Shown: in pieces, positions 1-7,172 of the stretch | Numbering within the stretch: the first letter of the stretch is position 1 | Layout: the number at the start of each line of letters is the position of its first letter | Source of the DNA: Phycisphaeraceae bacterium | GTDB taxonomy: Bacteria > Planctomycetota > Phycisphaerae > Phycisphaerales > Phycisphaeraceae | Direction of reading: 5' to 3' | NCBI GenBank assembly: GCA_016763955.1 | Contig: JAESSU010000325.1 | Span: 1-10,026, forward strand | DNA length: 10,026 nt | The notes under the pieces: generated by a model | Told to the model about the DNA's origin: nothing | What the model saw: only the letters and a program-made list of their open reading frames with translations | The model's database searches: none | Program-made: the position numbers and the translations under genes

Positions 1-110
1 ATACCAATCACGATTAAAACTCGTGCGTGACTGACCTGGCGAATGTAAATGCTCCAAAGGTTTATGAATCGTCCGACGCGCATAAAATAGACGCGATGCG
101 TATCAGTCAA
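1..110 (-). CDS. Possible start of a leftward gene, cut by the window edge (weak)
   Basis: A minus-strand frame stays open from an in-frame stop at 156-158 to the window edge, about 51 codons. It reads TDTHRVYFMRVGRFINLW then a hydrophobic ARVLIVIG stretch at the edge. Possible starts are a TTG at 110 or an ATG at 83; neither has a good Shine-Dalgarno sequence. I do not recognise the protein. Support comes mainly from position: the repeats and palindrome at 148-247 sit just where a promoter region for such a gene would be. An open frame of this length can also arise by chance, so this is a weak call. Confidence 0.2.
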   Translation of the reverse strand, partial: MTDTHRVYFMRVGRFINLWSIYIRQVSHARVLIVIG

Positions 111-147
111 TACTTCTTGCTGTGAAATATCATACAGACGGTTTGCC

Positions 148-159
148 TTAAACGTTTAA
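148..159. promoter_or_regulatory. LacI-family operator-like palindrome
   Basis: The 12-bp sequence TTAAACGTTTAA is a perfect palindrome with a central CG, the form typical of LacI/PurR-family operators (core AAACGTTT). It lies between the 17-bp direct repeats and the possible leftward frame at the left edge, about 14 bp upstream (minus strand) of a TATGAT hexamer at 129-134 that could be a -10 box. Sugar-utilisation loci are often under LacI-type control, which fits the neighbourhood. No regulator gene is in the window, so the assignment rests on the motif only. Confidence 0.4.
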
Positions 160-179
160 CACAAGTTCTAAAAATCTCA

Positions 180-196
180 TCACCCCCGGAAGTTTT
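180..196. repeat. 17-bp direct repeat, copy 1
   Basis: TCACCCCCGGAAGTTTT occurs here and again, identically, at 231-247. The start-to-start distance is 51 bp, close to five helical turns, which would place both copies on the same face of the DNA. Flanking bases differ outside the 17-bp core, although a loosely similar AAT/CAT stretch precedes each copy. A paired regulator-binding site is the simplest reading; a remnant of a mobile repeat is the alternative. Confidence 0.6.
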
Positions 197-230
197 ACTT
201 GAGTCCACAAAACGTATTTCAAATCATCCC

Positions 231-247
231 TCACCCCCGGAAGTTTT
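231..247. repeat. 17-bp direct repeat, copy 2
   Basis: This is the exact second copy of the repeat at 180-196. It ends a few bases before the A-rich tract (T-rich on the minus strand) of the putative operon terminator at 251-282. It is therefore outside the seven-gene operon and more likely belongs to whatever lies to the left. Confidence 0.6.
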
Positions 248-250
248 GAA

Positions 251-282
251 AACAAAAATAGCTGCGAGGCAACGCATCGCTG
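251..282 (-). terminator. Possible intrinsic terminator of the seven-gene operon
   Basis: Read on the minus strand, a short GC-rich hairpin is followed directly by a T-rich run. The arms are GCGATG (280-275) and CCTCGC (269-264) with one mismatch and a five-base loop, and the run is TATTTTTGTTTT-like at 260-249. It lies about 36 bases after the stop of the deacetylase gene, the last gene of the leftward cluster. The stem is short and imperfect, so the call is moderate. Confidence 0.4.
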
Positions 283-317
283 ACTCATAAAATAAAGCCG
301 CAGACACGACAATCAAA

Positions 318-992
318 TTAAGAATGCGATAAGTCTAATGCAGCGGTGATGGTCAACACTTGAACAGACTTGATTAATGCCAAGCGATCTAACAAACGAG
401 CCAGGTAGTCTGAGCCAATCGGGCCCCAGCCTTCATCATCAAGACCATGTAATGTGTAGGTCAACCAACCTTGAGACTCAGCAAGACACTGAGCGATGCA
501 GCCAACGAGATGCGCTTCACAATTACCCGGCCCCTGCCCTGTGGTGGTTAATTTTTGTTGGCCTCTGTGTGGCATTGCATTGATCGGATTCCCGCCAACT
601 CGGTAAGCTCTGACCTGTGTTAAAAGCCATGCTTCTAACTCCGGGGTGGCAGCATTATATGGAAAATGAAAAACGCAACGAGCCGGCTCAAACCCCTCAA
701 GATTTTCACGAAACACATCTAAGCAATCACCAATCAAGGTCTTGGATTCTTCAAGAGCAAGTAACGATTTGTTGGCATGTCGATAGCCGTGAGGCATGAT
801 CTCATGGCCACGACTTTGCAGTTGATTCCATAGCGCAAAATCGCCCACCGGAGATTTTGTTTGCCACGTAGGGTTCTCCCCCTTAGCCACGACGTTAAAG
901 CAGGCAGATAGGCCGTGATCTTCAAAAATCTCAGCTGTTTTTAAAGTTGATTGACACAAACCATCATCAAAGCTCAGTGTGATTATGTGCAT
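318..992 (-). CDS. Polysaccharide deacetylase (NodB-type), cytoplasmic
   Basis: This is a 224-residue protein of the carbohydrate esterase 4/NodB fold, which removes N- or O-acetyl groups from sugars with a divalent metal. Visible motifs: SFDDG at residues 7-11 (D9 the likely catalytic base, D10 a metal ligand), HGYRH at 68-72 (H68 and H72, the other metal ligands), FHFPYNAA at 108-115 in the place of the usual RxPYG, and LHG at 181-183 for the closing Leu-His motif. The catalytic set looks complete and the length suits a single-domain member. There is no signal peptide, unlike chitin or peptidoglycan deacetylases, so a small intracellular substrate is likelier. The ATG lies two bases after the stop of the upstream sulfatase, which implies translational coupling; its own ribosome site is weak. 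It is the last gene of the operon. The exact substrate is unknown. Confidence 0.85.
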   Translation of the reverse strand: MHIITLSFDDGLCQSTLKTAEIFEDHGLSACFNVVAKGENPTWQTKSPVGDFALWNQLQSRGHEIMPHGYRHANKSLLALEESKTLIGDCLDVFRENLEGFEPARCVFHFPYNAATPELEAWLLTQVRAYRVGGNPINAMPHRGQQKLTTTGQGPGNCEAHLVGCIAQCLAESQGWLTYTLHGLDDEGWGPIGSDYLARLLDRLALIKSVQVLTITAALDLSHS

Positions 993-994
993 TA

Positions 995-2446
995 TTAATA
1001 GTCGTCGACCGTGGGGGGCAAAGGATCAATGGTTTGGGCCATCCGTTGGCATAATAGTTTTAGCATTTTTGCCCACTCGGCGAATCGCGTTGGATCATGC
1101 CAAAGATTGTGCACCATACCCGGATCTTTTTTAAGATCATAGAGTTCGCCATCATCCAGATTGTGGACGCAAGTCAAAGCATAATCTTTAGTGCGCACGC
1201 CTGTAAGATAAGCACCACCCGTTTCTTTGTAACAGCCTTTAGGCGGAATGGCCTGATGGTATTCATGATAAACCGAGTCACGATGTTGCTGCAGATCAGC
1301 CTCGCCTGTTATCTGTGGCCAGAAACTTTTACCTTGCATGCCCTCATAAATCTCAAGCCCCGCGCCCTGCATCAACGTTGGCGCAATGTCTGTTAGTTCG
1401 ACCAGCGCAGAGCTATCAAGCCCACCTTTGATCTTATCGGGATAATGCATAATCAGTGGCACATGGACCATTTCATCATAGAAATAAGCGCCTTGCATAT
1501 ACATGCCATGATCACCGAGCATCTCGCCATGGTCGGAGAAAAACAGAATGATGGTGTTGTCTAGTTGCCCCGTTTTTTCTAAAGCATCCACCATGCGTCC
1601 GACTTGATAATCAATATGGTCGATCATTGCCCAGTAAGCTGCGCGGATCATGCGGTGATCTTTGTCGGTCATATTTGCTGCTGAAAATTGTCCCCCACCA
1701 AAGCCGTAAACACCGCGGCGATCTACCATCTGAAACGGAGGTTTGTTGTCTAATTCGCCTTCGGTGTAGCGTGGCAGTGGAATCTCATCAAGTTTATCGA
1801 GATAAGGCTGAAGAAATTCTTCCGGCGGATCGTAAGGAGCATGCGGGTCTTTAATATCACAAGTAAAAAACCATGGCCGATCCAAAGGCTCATTGCATTT
1901 AATGAAATTAATTGCGCGTTGCGCAACCCATGTCGTGTTGCTGGTTTCTTTAGGCATCCCGAAACTAACATATTCGCTATCGCCAACGGGGGTTTGCTTA
2001 AACTCAATGTCGTGCTCCATCAGCCAAGCGGTATAAGCACTGACCGGCATCGCTGGCGGATGCATCGACCAGTCAAACACACTATATCCGTCATCAATTC
2101 GCTTCTCACACCACTGCACACTTTTAGGCGAACTTGCTGACAAGTGCATTTTGCCTGCATGCCCACACATGTAATCGTTGTCTGCTAGTAAGCGTGAAAT
2201 CAGCCGTTCACTTGCGGGAATCATCTGGCTGTTTCGGTTTACCCGTGTGGTACTGGGATAGCGTCCCGTTAAAAAAGAAGCGCGGCTCGGGCTGCAAATC
2301 GGACACTGAGAAAACGCATTACGAAATAGAACACCGTTAGCAGCCAAGCGGTCAAGGTTGGGCGTTTTGACATATGGATTTCCCATACAGCCAAGGGTGT
2401 CCCAGCGTTGTCGGTCGGTACAAATCCACAAAATATTAGGTGCCAT
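995..2446 (-). CDS. Sulfatase, formylglycine type (CSPSR), possibly atypical active site
   Basis: This is a 483-residue member of the alkaline-phosphatase-superfamily sulfatases (S1), which hydrolyse sulfate esters with a formylglycine made from Cys. C51 sits in CSPSR (51-55), the standard CxPxR maturation signal. Other family residues: NILWICTDRQRWD at 4-16 (D11 metal ligand; the usual second Asp is R12), GKMH at 98-101, KDPHAP at 199-204 (H202), and SDHGEMLGDHG at 304-314 (D305-H306 region). At the later active-site lysine, normally LxKGxYFYE...RVPL, this protein has MQGAYFYDEMVHVPL (317-331): Q318 replaces Lys and His replaces Arg. Specificity or chemistry may differ. No signal peptide is present. 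The C-terminal part ends with the usual ELYDLKKDP box (434-442). It lies 13 bases after the upstream sulfatase, with a weak AAAGAAAGAA ribosome site. Confidence 0.93.
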   Translation of the reverse strand: MAPNILWICTDRQRWDTLGCMGNPYVKTPNLDRLAANGVLFRNAFSQCPICSPSRASFLTGRYPSTTRVNRNSQMIPASERLISRLLADNDYMCGHAGKMHLSASSPKSVQWCEKRIDDGYSVFDWSMHPPAMPVSAYTAWLMEHDIEFKQTPVGDSEYVSFGMPKETSNTTWVAQRAINFIKCNEPLDRPWFFTCDIKDPHAPYDPPEEFLQPYLDKLDEIPLPRYTEGELDNKPPFQMVDRRGVYGFGGGQFSAANMTDKDHRMIRAAYWAMIDHIDYQVGRMVDALEKTGQLDNTIILFFSDHGEMLGDHGMYMQGAYFYDEMVHVPLIMHYPDKIKGGLDSSALVELTDIAPTLMQGAGLEIYEGMQGKSFWPQITGEADLQQHRDSVYHEYHQAIPPKGCYKETGGAYLTGVRTKDYALTCVHNLDDGELYDLKKDPGMVHNLWHDPTRFAEWAKMLKLLCQRMAQTIDPLPPTVDDY

Positions 2447-2459
2447 CGTTTTTCTTTCT

Positions 2460-3878
2460 TTATTGTGTTATAGAACGCCCGGGGATCATCGAACTATAGA
2501 GCTTGCCTGCAATCAACACTTTGCCATCACTAAAACCTTCCGGTCGATCGGCTAACTCTTTGATCATACGATCACGCCACAGCGTCACGCGATCTGCATA
2601 CTTAGGATCGCAGATCAAATTCGTGCATTCATCCGGATCAATTGCCAGATCAAAAAACTGTTCACGACCATCAGCAGGCATCCAGATATATTTCTCAACA
2701 CCATCGGTCAGAGTTTGGTGAACAGGAGCGTGTTCGATATGGAGATACTCGCGGCATTGGGTTTGCTCACCACGGATCAAAGGCATTAAACTTTTGCCAT
2801 CAATATGATCGGGGATATCGATGCCCACTAGATCAAGTAACGTGGGCATAATGTCCGTATGCGTTGCAACTGCATTGACTGTTGATGTACGATCAATACC
2901 AAATTTCTTGGGTGCTTGAATCATAAACGGCACACGCGCGGATGCTTCGTAAGGCACGCTTTTACGCCAAGCATAATGGTCGCCAAGCATCTCCCCATGG
3001 TCACTGGTAAAGATCACAATGGTATTGTCATTTAGGCCGAGCCCACCCATCGTAATGCTATTAAGCAAGCGGCGCATCTGATCATCCACATGGTTAATTG
3101 ATCCATAGTAGGCAGCGCGAGCGCTAAGCAGCGCTTCGCCTTTTAGATCAATATGGCTCGGTGATATCAAATCATTTTGGCTACCAAATACAGGCGCAGT
3201 TGCCCAGTCACCGACAATCCGATCAGGCACACCCGTGCGCAAGTAACGTTCCATATAAAACGCAGGCGGCCGCAACGGCGGATGCGGTGCAATAAATCCA
3301 ACCGAGAGAAAAAACGGCTTATCACGGTCACGTTCTTCAAGCCATTGCAATGATCGATTCACAGTCCAATTGGTAAGATGCAAATGGTCATCAAGGTGCC
3401 ATGGCCGAGCGGTATGATCATTATGCATCACCCCACCACCAAACCAACCGCAACTACCTTCAGGGCCGACTTTTTCGAGCCAACTGTCGTAATTTTCTCC
3501 GGGGACTGACGCGAATTTATTGCTGAACATATCGCCAAATCCAAAAAGTTTTTCAGGTGGATACTGATGCATATTTCGCCCAACAAGGCCCGTCTGATAG
3601 CCATGGTCTGCTAGGATACCCGGAAGGGTTGCGGGCGGGTTCCACTGCTCCCCATCTTTATAGCCGACCATGCCGTTAAGCTGAGGCGACATGCCCGACA
3701 TGATACTACGTCGCGTTGCAATACAACTTGGACATGGCGAATAAAACTTCGTAAACCGCACGCCATTGGCAGCAATATTATCCATCGTTGGTGTCAAAAG
3801 AACCGGATGGCCCTCAACACCAAGACAATCACCACGTTGTTGGTCGGTCATAATTAACAGGATATTGGGCTGACTCAT
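2460..3878 (-). CDS. Sulfatase with a CxAxR (CIATR) maturation motif
   Basis: This 472-residue S1-type sulfatase starts at the ATG at 3878, giving MSQPNILLIMTDQQRG. An AAAGGA ribosome site lies just upstream, and a longer reading from 3917 lacks one. The formylglycine site is C52 in CIATR (52-56), the rarer CxAxR form. Other residues: D12, GRNMHQYP at 100-107 (Arg where GKWH is usual), APHPPLRPP at 197-205 (H199), TSDHGEMLGDH at 291-301, and WRKSVPYEASARVPF at 304-318, which keeps the active-site Lys (K306) and the RVP box. The C-terminal FFDLAIDPDE box (408-417) is present. There is no signal peptide, so it should act in the cytosol. It precedes the second sulfatase by 13 bases, but the two are clearly divergent and are not a recent duplication. 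The substrate cannot be read from the sequence. Confidence 0.93.
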   Translation of the reverse strand: MSQPNILLIMTDQQRGDCLGVEGHPVLLTPTMDNIAANGVRFTKFYSPCPSCIATRRSIMSGMSPQLNGMVGYKDGEQWNPPATLPGILADHGYQTGLVGRNMHQYPPEKLFGFGDMFSNKFASVPGENYDSWLEKVGPEGSCGWFGGGVMHNDHTARPWHLDDHLHLTNWTVNRSLQWLEERDRDKPFFLSVGFIAPHPPLRPPAFYMERYLRTGVPDRIVGDWATAPVFGSQNDLISPSHIDLKGEALLSARAAYYGSINHVDDQMRRLLNSITMGGLGLNDNTIVIFTSDHGEMLGDHYAWRKSVPYEASARVPFMIQAPKKFGIDRTSTVNAVATHTDIMPTLLDLVGIDIPDHIDGKSLMPLIRGEQTQCREYLHIEHAPVHQTLTDGVEKYIWMPADGREQFFDLAIDPDECTNLICDPKYADRVTLWRDRMIKELADRPEGFSDGKVLIAGKLYSSMIPGRSITQ

Positions 3879-3928
3879 AATTTCCTTTGTTTGGCCTGTC
3901 GATAAAGAAGTAAACACTTAGTCGAATT

Positions 3929-4756
3929 TTATGATGTCGCCTCAGCAATCAATTCTGCGTTAATACGACGGAGATATTTAGTAGCCTTACGAATTGCGTC
4001 GGCAGCATTATATTTATTGCCTTCATATTCAATATTGATACAGCGATCATAGTTCGCATCTTCCAAAGCCTTAAGACAACCCTTGGTGTCCAACGCAGCT
4101 TCACCGATTAAATCTGAGGCCATCGTCTTGCCGTTGAGCATTTTCATGCCTTGACCTTCCTCGACGATTTTCCAATCCTTAAAATGCACATGCACAACAT
4201 GCTCAGCGACATCTTTAAAGGACTGGATCGGCTCCTCACCGGAGAAAGCATTGCCGTTGTCATAAGTAATTTTCAGACCGGGGACTTGCTGCACGGCTTC
4301 AAGTAGATCGCTGGCAATCACAAAAGGACTGCCCGCGCCGGGGAAGTTTTCGACAGTCAAATTGACACCTGCTTCATTGGCAAACGGGATCACTTCCTGC
4401 AAACCCGCGATCCAGTTTTTGCGAGACTCATTACGATCCACACCCGCCTTAGCAGGCGTGGGGATCATCACCGTCGGAGCGCCAAGAACCACGGCTGCTT
4501 CAATCCCACGGCGGGCATCATCCACGGCTTTGCTTCGCTCGGCCTCAGTTGGAAAGTTCAAGTCTGCCATAAATGTGTGAGCCACTACGGGAATCGCACG
4601 GTCATCAGCCATTTTTCGTAATTCACTGGCAGTGCTACCGTGAAGTGTCACCAGATCAATACCATCAAGTTTAAGTTCTGCCGTCAGATCAAACATTTCC
4701 GTCAGATCAAAATTAGGCTGGCGACTCATTGTGTAAGACATCATGGATAGTTTCAT
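3929..4756 (-). CDS. Sugar-phosphate isomerase/epimerase, copy A (AP endonuclease 2-type TIM barrel)
   Basis: This 275-residue xylose-isomerase-like TIM barrel belongs to the broad group that includes IolE, IolH and hydroxypyruvate isomerase, which use a divalent metal to isomerise, epimerise or dehydrate sugars and cyclitols. Likely metal ligands, one per C-terminal strand end: E136 in TVENFPG, D166 in TYDNGN, H191 in HVHFKDW and E243 in NIEYEGNKY. The start is the ATG at 4756, which has AAGG eight bases upstream; a TTG further upstream adds eleven residues without family likeness. It is about 78% identical by my hand alignment to the next gene upstream (4862-5689), has the same length, and all four ligands are kept. 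It lies 50 bases before the sulfatase at 3878. The exact reaction is unknown. Confidence 0.88.
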   Translation of the reverse strand: MKLSMMSYTMSRQPNFDLTEMFDLTAELKLDGIDLVTLHGSTASELRKMADDRAIPVVAHTFMADLNFPTEAERSKAVDDARRGIEAAVVLGAPTVMIPTPAKAGVDRNESRKNWIAGLQEVIPFANEAGVNLTVENFPGAGSPFVIASDLLEAVQQVPGLKITYDNGNAFSGEEPIQSFKDVAEHVVHVHFKDWKIVEEGQGMKMLNGKTMASDLIGEAALDTKGCLKALEDANYDRCINIEYEGNKYNAADAIRKATKYLRRINAELIAEATS

Positions 4757-4799
4757 AGGTTTAACCTTTTTAAAATTTCTATTGTTCAACTATTTTGCC

Positions 4800-4816
4800 A
4801 TCACGGGCAATGTATT
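4800..4816. repeat. Shared intergenic 17-bp motif, copy in the epimerase gap
   Basis: ATCACGGGCAATGTATT lies in the 105-bp gap between the two epimerase genes. It matches 8576-8592, upstream of the operon promoter, at 16 of 17 positions. Here it also overlaps a small inverted repeat, TTGCC (4795-4799) with GGCAA (4806-4810). A regulator site serving both the operon start and an internal promoter before copy A is possible but unproven. The rest of the gap is AT-rich on the transcribed strand and shows no clear gene. Confidence 0.35.
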
Positions 4817-4861
4817 TAAAATTCTCATTCACAAAAACAAAACAACGACATAGATACAACA

Positions 4862-5689
4862 TCAAGACGATGTTGCCATCAATTCTGCATCGAGATTTCG
4901 TAGATACTTTGTTGCCATCCGCACAGCCTCTGTGGGATTGTATTTATTGTTACAGTATTCAATGTTAATGCACTGATCATAGTTCGCATCAATCAAGGCT
5001 TTTAAGCAGGCCTTGGTATCAATAGCCCCCTCGCCGATCAGAGCAGGAACCATCGTTTTGCCATTGAGCATCTTGTTGCCTTGGCCTTCTTCGACGACAT
5101 CCCAATCCTTAAAATGTGCATGCACAACATATTCTGCAATATCTTTAAAGGACTGAGCAGGCTCTTCACCGGAGAAAGCGTTGCCGTTGTCATAGGTCAC
5201 TTTTAGGCCCGGGACTTGTTGCACTGCTTCAAGTAAATCAGTTGCAATCACAAAGGGGCTCTGCGCACCGGGGAAGTTTTCTACGGTTAAGTTGATACCC
5301 GCATCATTGGCAAATGGAATCACTTCCTGCAAGCCGGCAATCCAGTTACGACGCGAGTTATCACGATCCACCCCAGCCTTAGGCGGCGTAGGGATCATGA
5401 CCGTTGGCGCACCAAGAACCACAGCTGCGTCAATCCCCTCCCGGCAGAGGTCCACAGCTTCACGTCGTTGAGCTGCACTGGGAAAATTCAGATCTGCACG
5501 AAACGTATGAGCCACCACGGGGAAACCGCGGTCATCAGCCATTTTTCGTAATTCGATCGCGGGGGTATCGTGTAGTGTCACCAAATCAATGCCATCAAGT
5601 TTCAGTTCTGCCGCCAGATCAAACATCTGCGTCAGGTCAAAAAAGTCCTTTTGCAGGCTCATTGTAAAAGACATCATGGATAGTTTCAT
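4862..5689 (-). CDS. Sugar-phosphate isomerase/epimerase, copy B (paralogue of copy A)
   Basis: This is a second 275-residue TIM-barrel enzyme of the xylose-isomerase-like/AP endonuclease 2 family. Expected metal ligands are E137 (TVENFPG), D167 (TYDNGN), H192 (HAHFKDW) and E244 (NIEYCNNKY). It differs from copy A by one extra residue near position 15 and by about sixty scattered substitutions, none at the ligands. Several changes cluster near barrel-end loops: LHDTPAIE against LHGSTASE, and EYCNNKY against EYEGNKY. These could shift substrate preference. The ATG at 5689 is chosen because MKLSMMS matches copy A. Its ribosome site (AGAAAG) is weaker than that of copy A, although the bases just before both start codons are related (CCTATGAAACTATCC). 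The gene begins 23 bases after the stop of the ceramidase-like gene. Confidence 0.88.
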   Translation of the reverse strand: MKLSMMSFTMSLQKDFFDLTQMFDLAAELKLDGIDLVTLHDTPAIELRKMADDRGFPVVAHTFRADLNFPSAAQRREAVDLCREGIDAAVVLGAPTVMIPTPPKAGVDRDNSRRNWIAGLQEVIPFANDAGINLTVENFPGAQSPFVIATDLLEAVQQVPGLKVTYDNGNAFSGEEPAQSFKDIAEYVVHAHFKDWDVVEEGQGNKMLNGKTMVPALIGEGAIDTKACLKALIDANYDQCINIEYCNNKYNPTEAVRMATKYLRNLDAELMATSS

Positions 5690-5712
5690 AGGATCATTCT
5701 TTCTATATTTAT

Positions 5713-7032
5713 TTATTCGTTTGGCCAAAGTTGGCGTAATAGCCTGGAGACTTTATCTACAAGTTTATAACCCGTCTCTGGCGTGAAACGGCACCATTGA
5801 ATCGCTTCGCCGGAGTACCCGCCGCCGATGATGCTATATAGCGTCGGACAATAACCGGCATAGCCATCGGCAACAGAACAGACCGCGGTGATCGGAGCAG
5901 GACTGCGACGTTTAATATCCAACCCAAACTGACAGTAAAGCTCCGTAGGCTGAGTGACCAAAGCCACATCGCCGATACGCAGCACATGCAAACGCAAAGT
6001 ATCGGTCGGGTTCTCGCCAAATTCATCTTGCAATGAAGTAATGCCCCATGCAAAAATGCGGTTCATACCACCACCTTCTTTGCCTTGTTGCATCTGGCTA
6101 ATTGTTTCTCTGGCTAGCGTCAGCCGATCCGGTGCGGGCAATCGTACATCCGCAAGCATGTCTACATACACATGGCCAAAGGCGACCTTGTCATGCAATG
6201 GTGATTCATGAAAGAGCCGTAAGGTTTCACCTGCAAGCAGATGACCACAGCGTTTAAGAATCTGCTCAACCGTTTCGACTTGTCCTTTGGTCATGACATC
6301 TCTTCGGCAAACATCCCCCAAGGCTCCGTTGAAAAACAACACGGGAATTTCACCAAGGGAGTCTCGGATATGACTTCGTGCCTCACCGGGAAAATCACTT
6401 GAGAAACATTTTTCACTAAAAAATGTCGTAGGATGAGCCGTATTCTGATGAATCACAGCCAGCAGTTTTCCATCTGCATCACAAGCAAAAATAGCCACAT
6501 GATCTGGATCGCCAGGCCCTTCGAATCCTGTAAAATCGGTCCGCAGAGCAGGGTTGTGCATGCTATGCGATCCATCCGACCAACAACATCGACGGTTGTA
6601 ACCCACCGCAGCGTTCCCAAGTCCCCAGCCGATTTTCGATGGCACAGCAGCCTGCTTGGCTTGCTTGGCCAATACAATTAATTGCTTACAAAGCGTTTTT
6701 AGAAAACCGTCTTCAACAGGCTTGTCAAAATCGGTCTTCATGACCGAGGGGCCTGAATGCGTGTGCGTTGCACTAATGATCACATCAGAGTCATTCAGAC
6801 CAATGGCATCACCGATTGCCACTCGCGTGGCGATCACAAAATCAGTTGTCAACACCGCCACATCACAACTAATTAACAAAACCGTTTGATCATCACTGCG
6901 AAAATAAACCGCATTGGCTTCGAGTTGATCACGAACAACTTTCGCGGGCTGATCAGCAATACCGGCACCCTGAATCTGAGTCCCTAATGGGGGCGTGATA
7001 ATGACCGAAGCGGCACCTGTCTGAATAGTCAT
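5713..7032 (-). CDS. Neutral/alkaline ceramidase N-terminal-domain protein, stand-alone, no signal peptide
   Basis: This 439-residue protein matches the N-terminal catalytic domain of neutral ceramidases, zinc amidohydrolases that split N-acyl bonds. Visible motifs: an opening GAASVIITPPLGTQIQGAG block (6-24), SATHTHSGPSV at 87-97 (H90 and H92, one the zinc ligand), NTAHPT at 197-202 (H200), FPGEAR at 214-219, NGALGDVCRRD at 235-245, PTELYCQFG at 362-370 (E364) and DGYAGYCPT at 389-397. True ceramidases are secreted, around 650-750 residues long, and carry an extra C-terminal domain; this one is short and has no signal peptide. Such short relatives are common in planctomycete-type genomes and have no settled substrate. 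In this operon an N-acylated sugar derivative is a better guess than ceramide. The ATG at 7032 has AAGG seven bases upstream, so it is preferred over the upstream Met codons at 7065 and 7050. Confidence 0.85.
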   Translation of the reverse strand: MTIQTGAASVIITPPLGTQIQGAGIADQPAKVVRDQLEANAVYFRSDDQTVLLISCDVAVLTTDFVIATRVAIGDAIGLNDSDVIISATHTHSGPSVMKTDFDKPVEDGFLKTLCKQLIVLAKQAKQAAVPSKIGWGLGNAAVGYNRRCCWSDGSHSMHNPALRTDFTGFEGPGDPDHVAIFACDADGKLLAVIHQNTAHPTTFFSEKCFSSDFPGEARSHIRDSLGEIPVLFFNGALGDVCRRDVMTKGQVETVEQILKRCGHLLAGETLRLFHESPLHDKVAFGHVYVDMLADVRLPAPDRLTLARETISQMQQGKEGGGMNRIFAWGITSLQDEFGENPTDTLRLHVLRIGDVALVTQPTELYCQFGLDIKRRSPAPITAVCSVADGYAGYCPTLYSIIGGGYSGEAIQWCRFTPETGYKLVDKVSRLLRQLWPNE

Positions 7033-7080
7033 TGTATTACCTTGGATCATTGCCTTGTGGGCCATCCGTGATTGATTAAT

Positions 7081-7131
7081 GGCTTATAAATACAAGCCGC
7101 TGGAATCTGCTTACACAGTTTCCGGCGGCTT
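7081..7131 (-). promoter_or_regulatory. Intercistronic stem-loop with an alternative pairing arm
   Basis: In the 140-bp gap between the aminotransferase and ceramidase-like genes, AAGCCGCTGGAA (7094-7105) pairs with TTCCGGCGGCTT (7120-7131). All twelve positions pair in the RNA if one G-U is allowed, and the loop has 14 bases. A third segment, GGCTT at 7081-7085, can instead pair with AAGCC at 7094-7098. On the minus-strand transcript this gives two mutually exclusive hairpins. The downstream tract is TGTATTTAT, a poor U-run, so it is not a convincing full terminator. A partial terminator, an RNA-processing site or an attenuator are all possible. Confidence 0.5.
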
Positions 7132-7172
7132 GCTCAAATCTATCAATTGACGCTGAACAAGCTACTAAGGAC

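Noticed and set aside
180..247. CRISPR array
   Set aside because: There are only two copies of a 17-bp repeat, which is too short and too few, and no cas gene is nearby.
1097..2340. Several plus-strand open frames of 65-100 codons opposite the sulfatase gene
   Set aside because: They lie antisense to a well-supported gene, have no ribosome sites and show no recognisable domains.
5690..5728. Upstream start for epimerase copy B overlapping the ceramidase-like gene
   Set aside because: The extra residues have no counterpart in the family; the MKLSMMS start is shared with copy A and gives the same 275-residue length.
5404..6889. Plus-strand open frames opposite the epimerase B and ceramidase-like genes
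   Set aside because: Their composition is low in hydrophobic core pattern and mirrors the opposite strand; no starts or domains support them.
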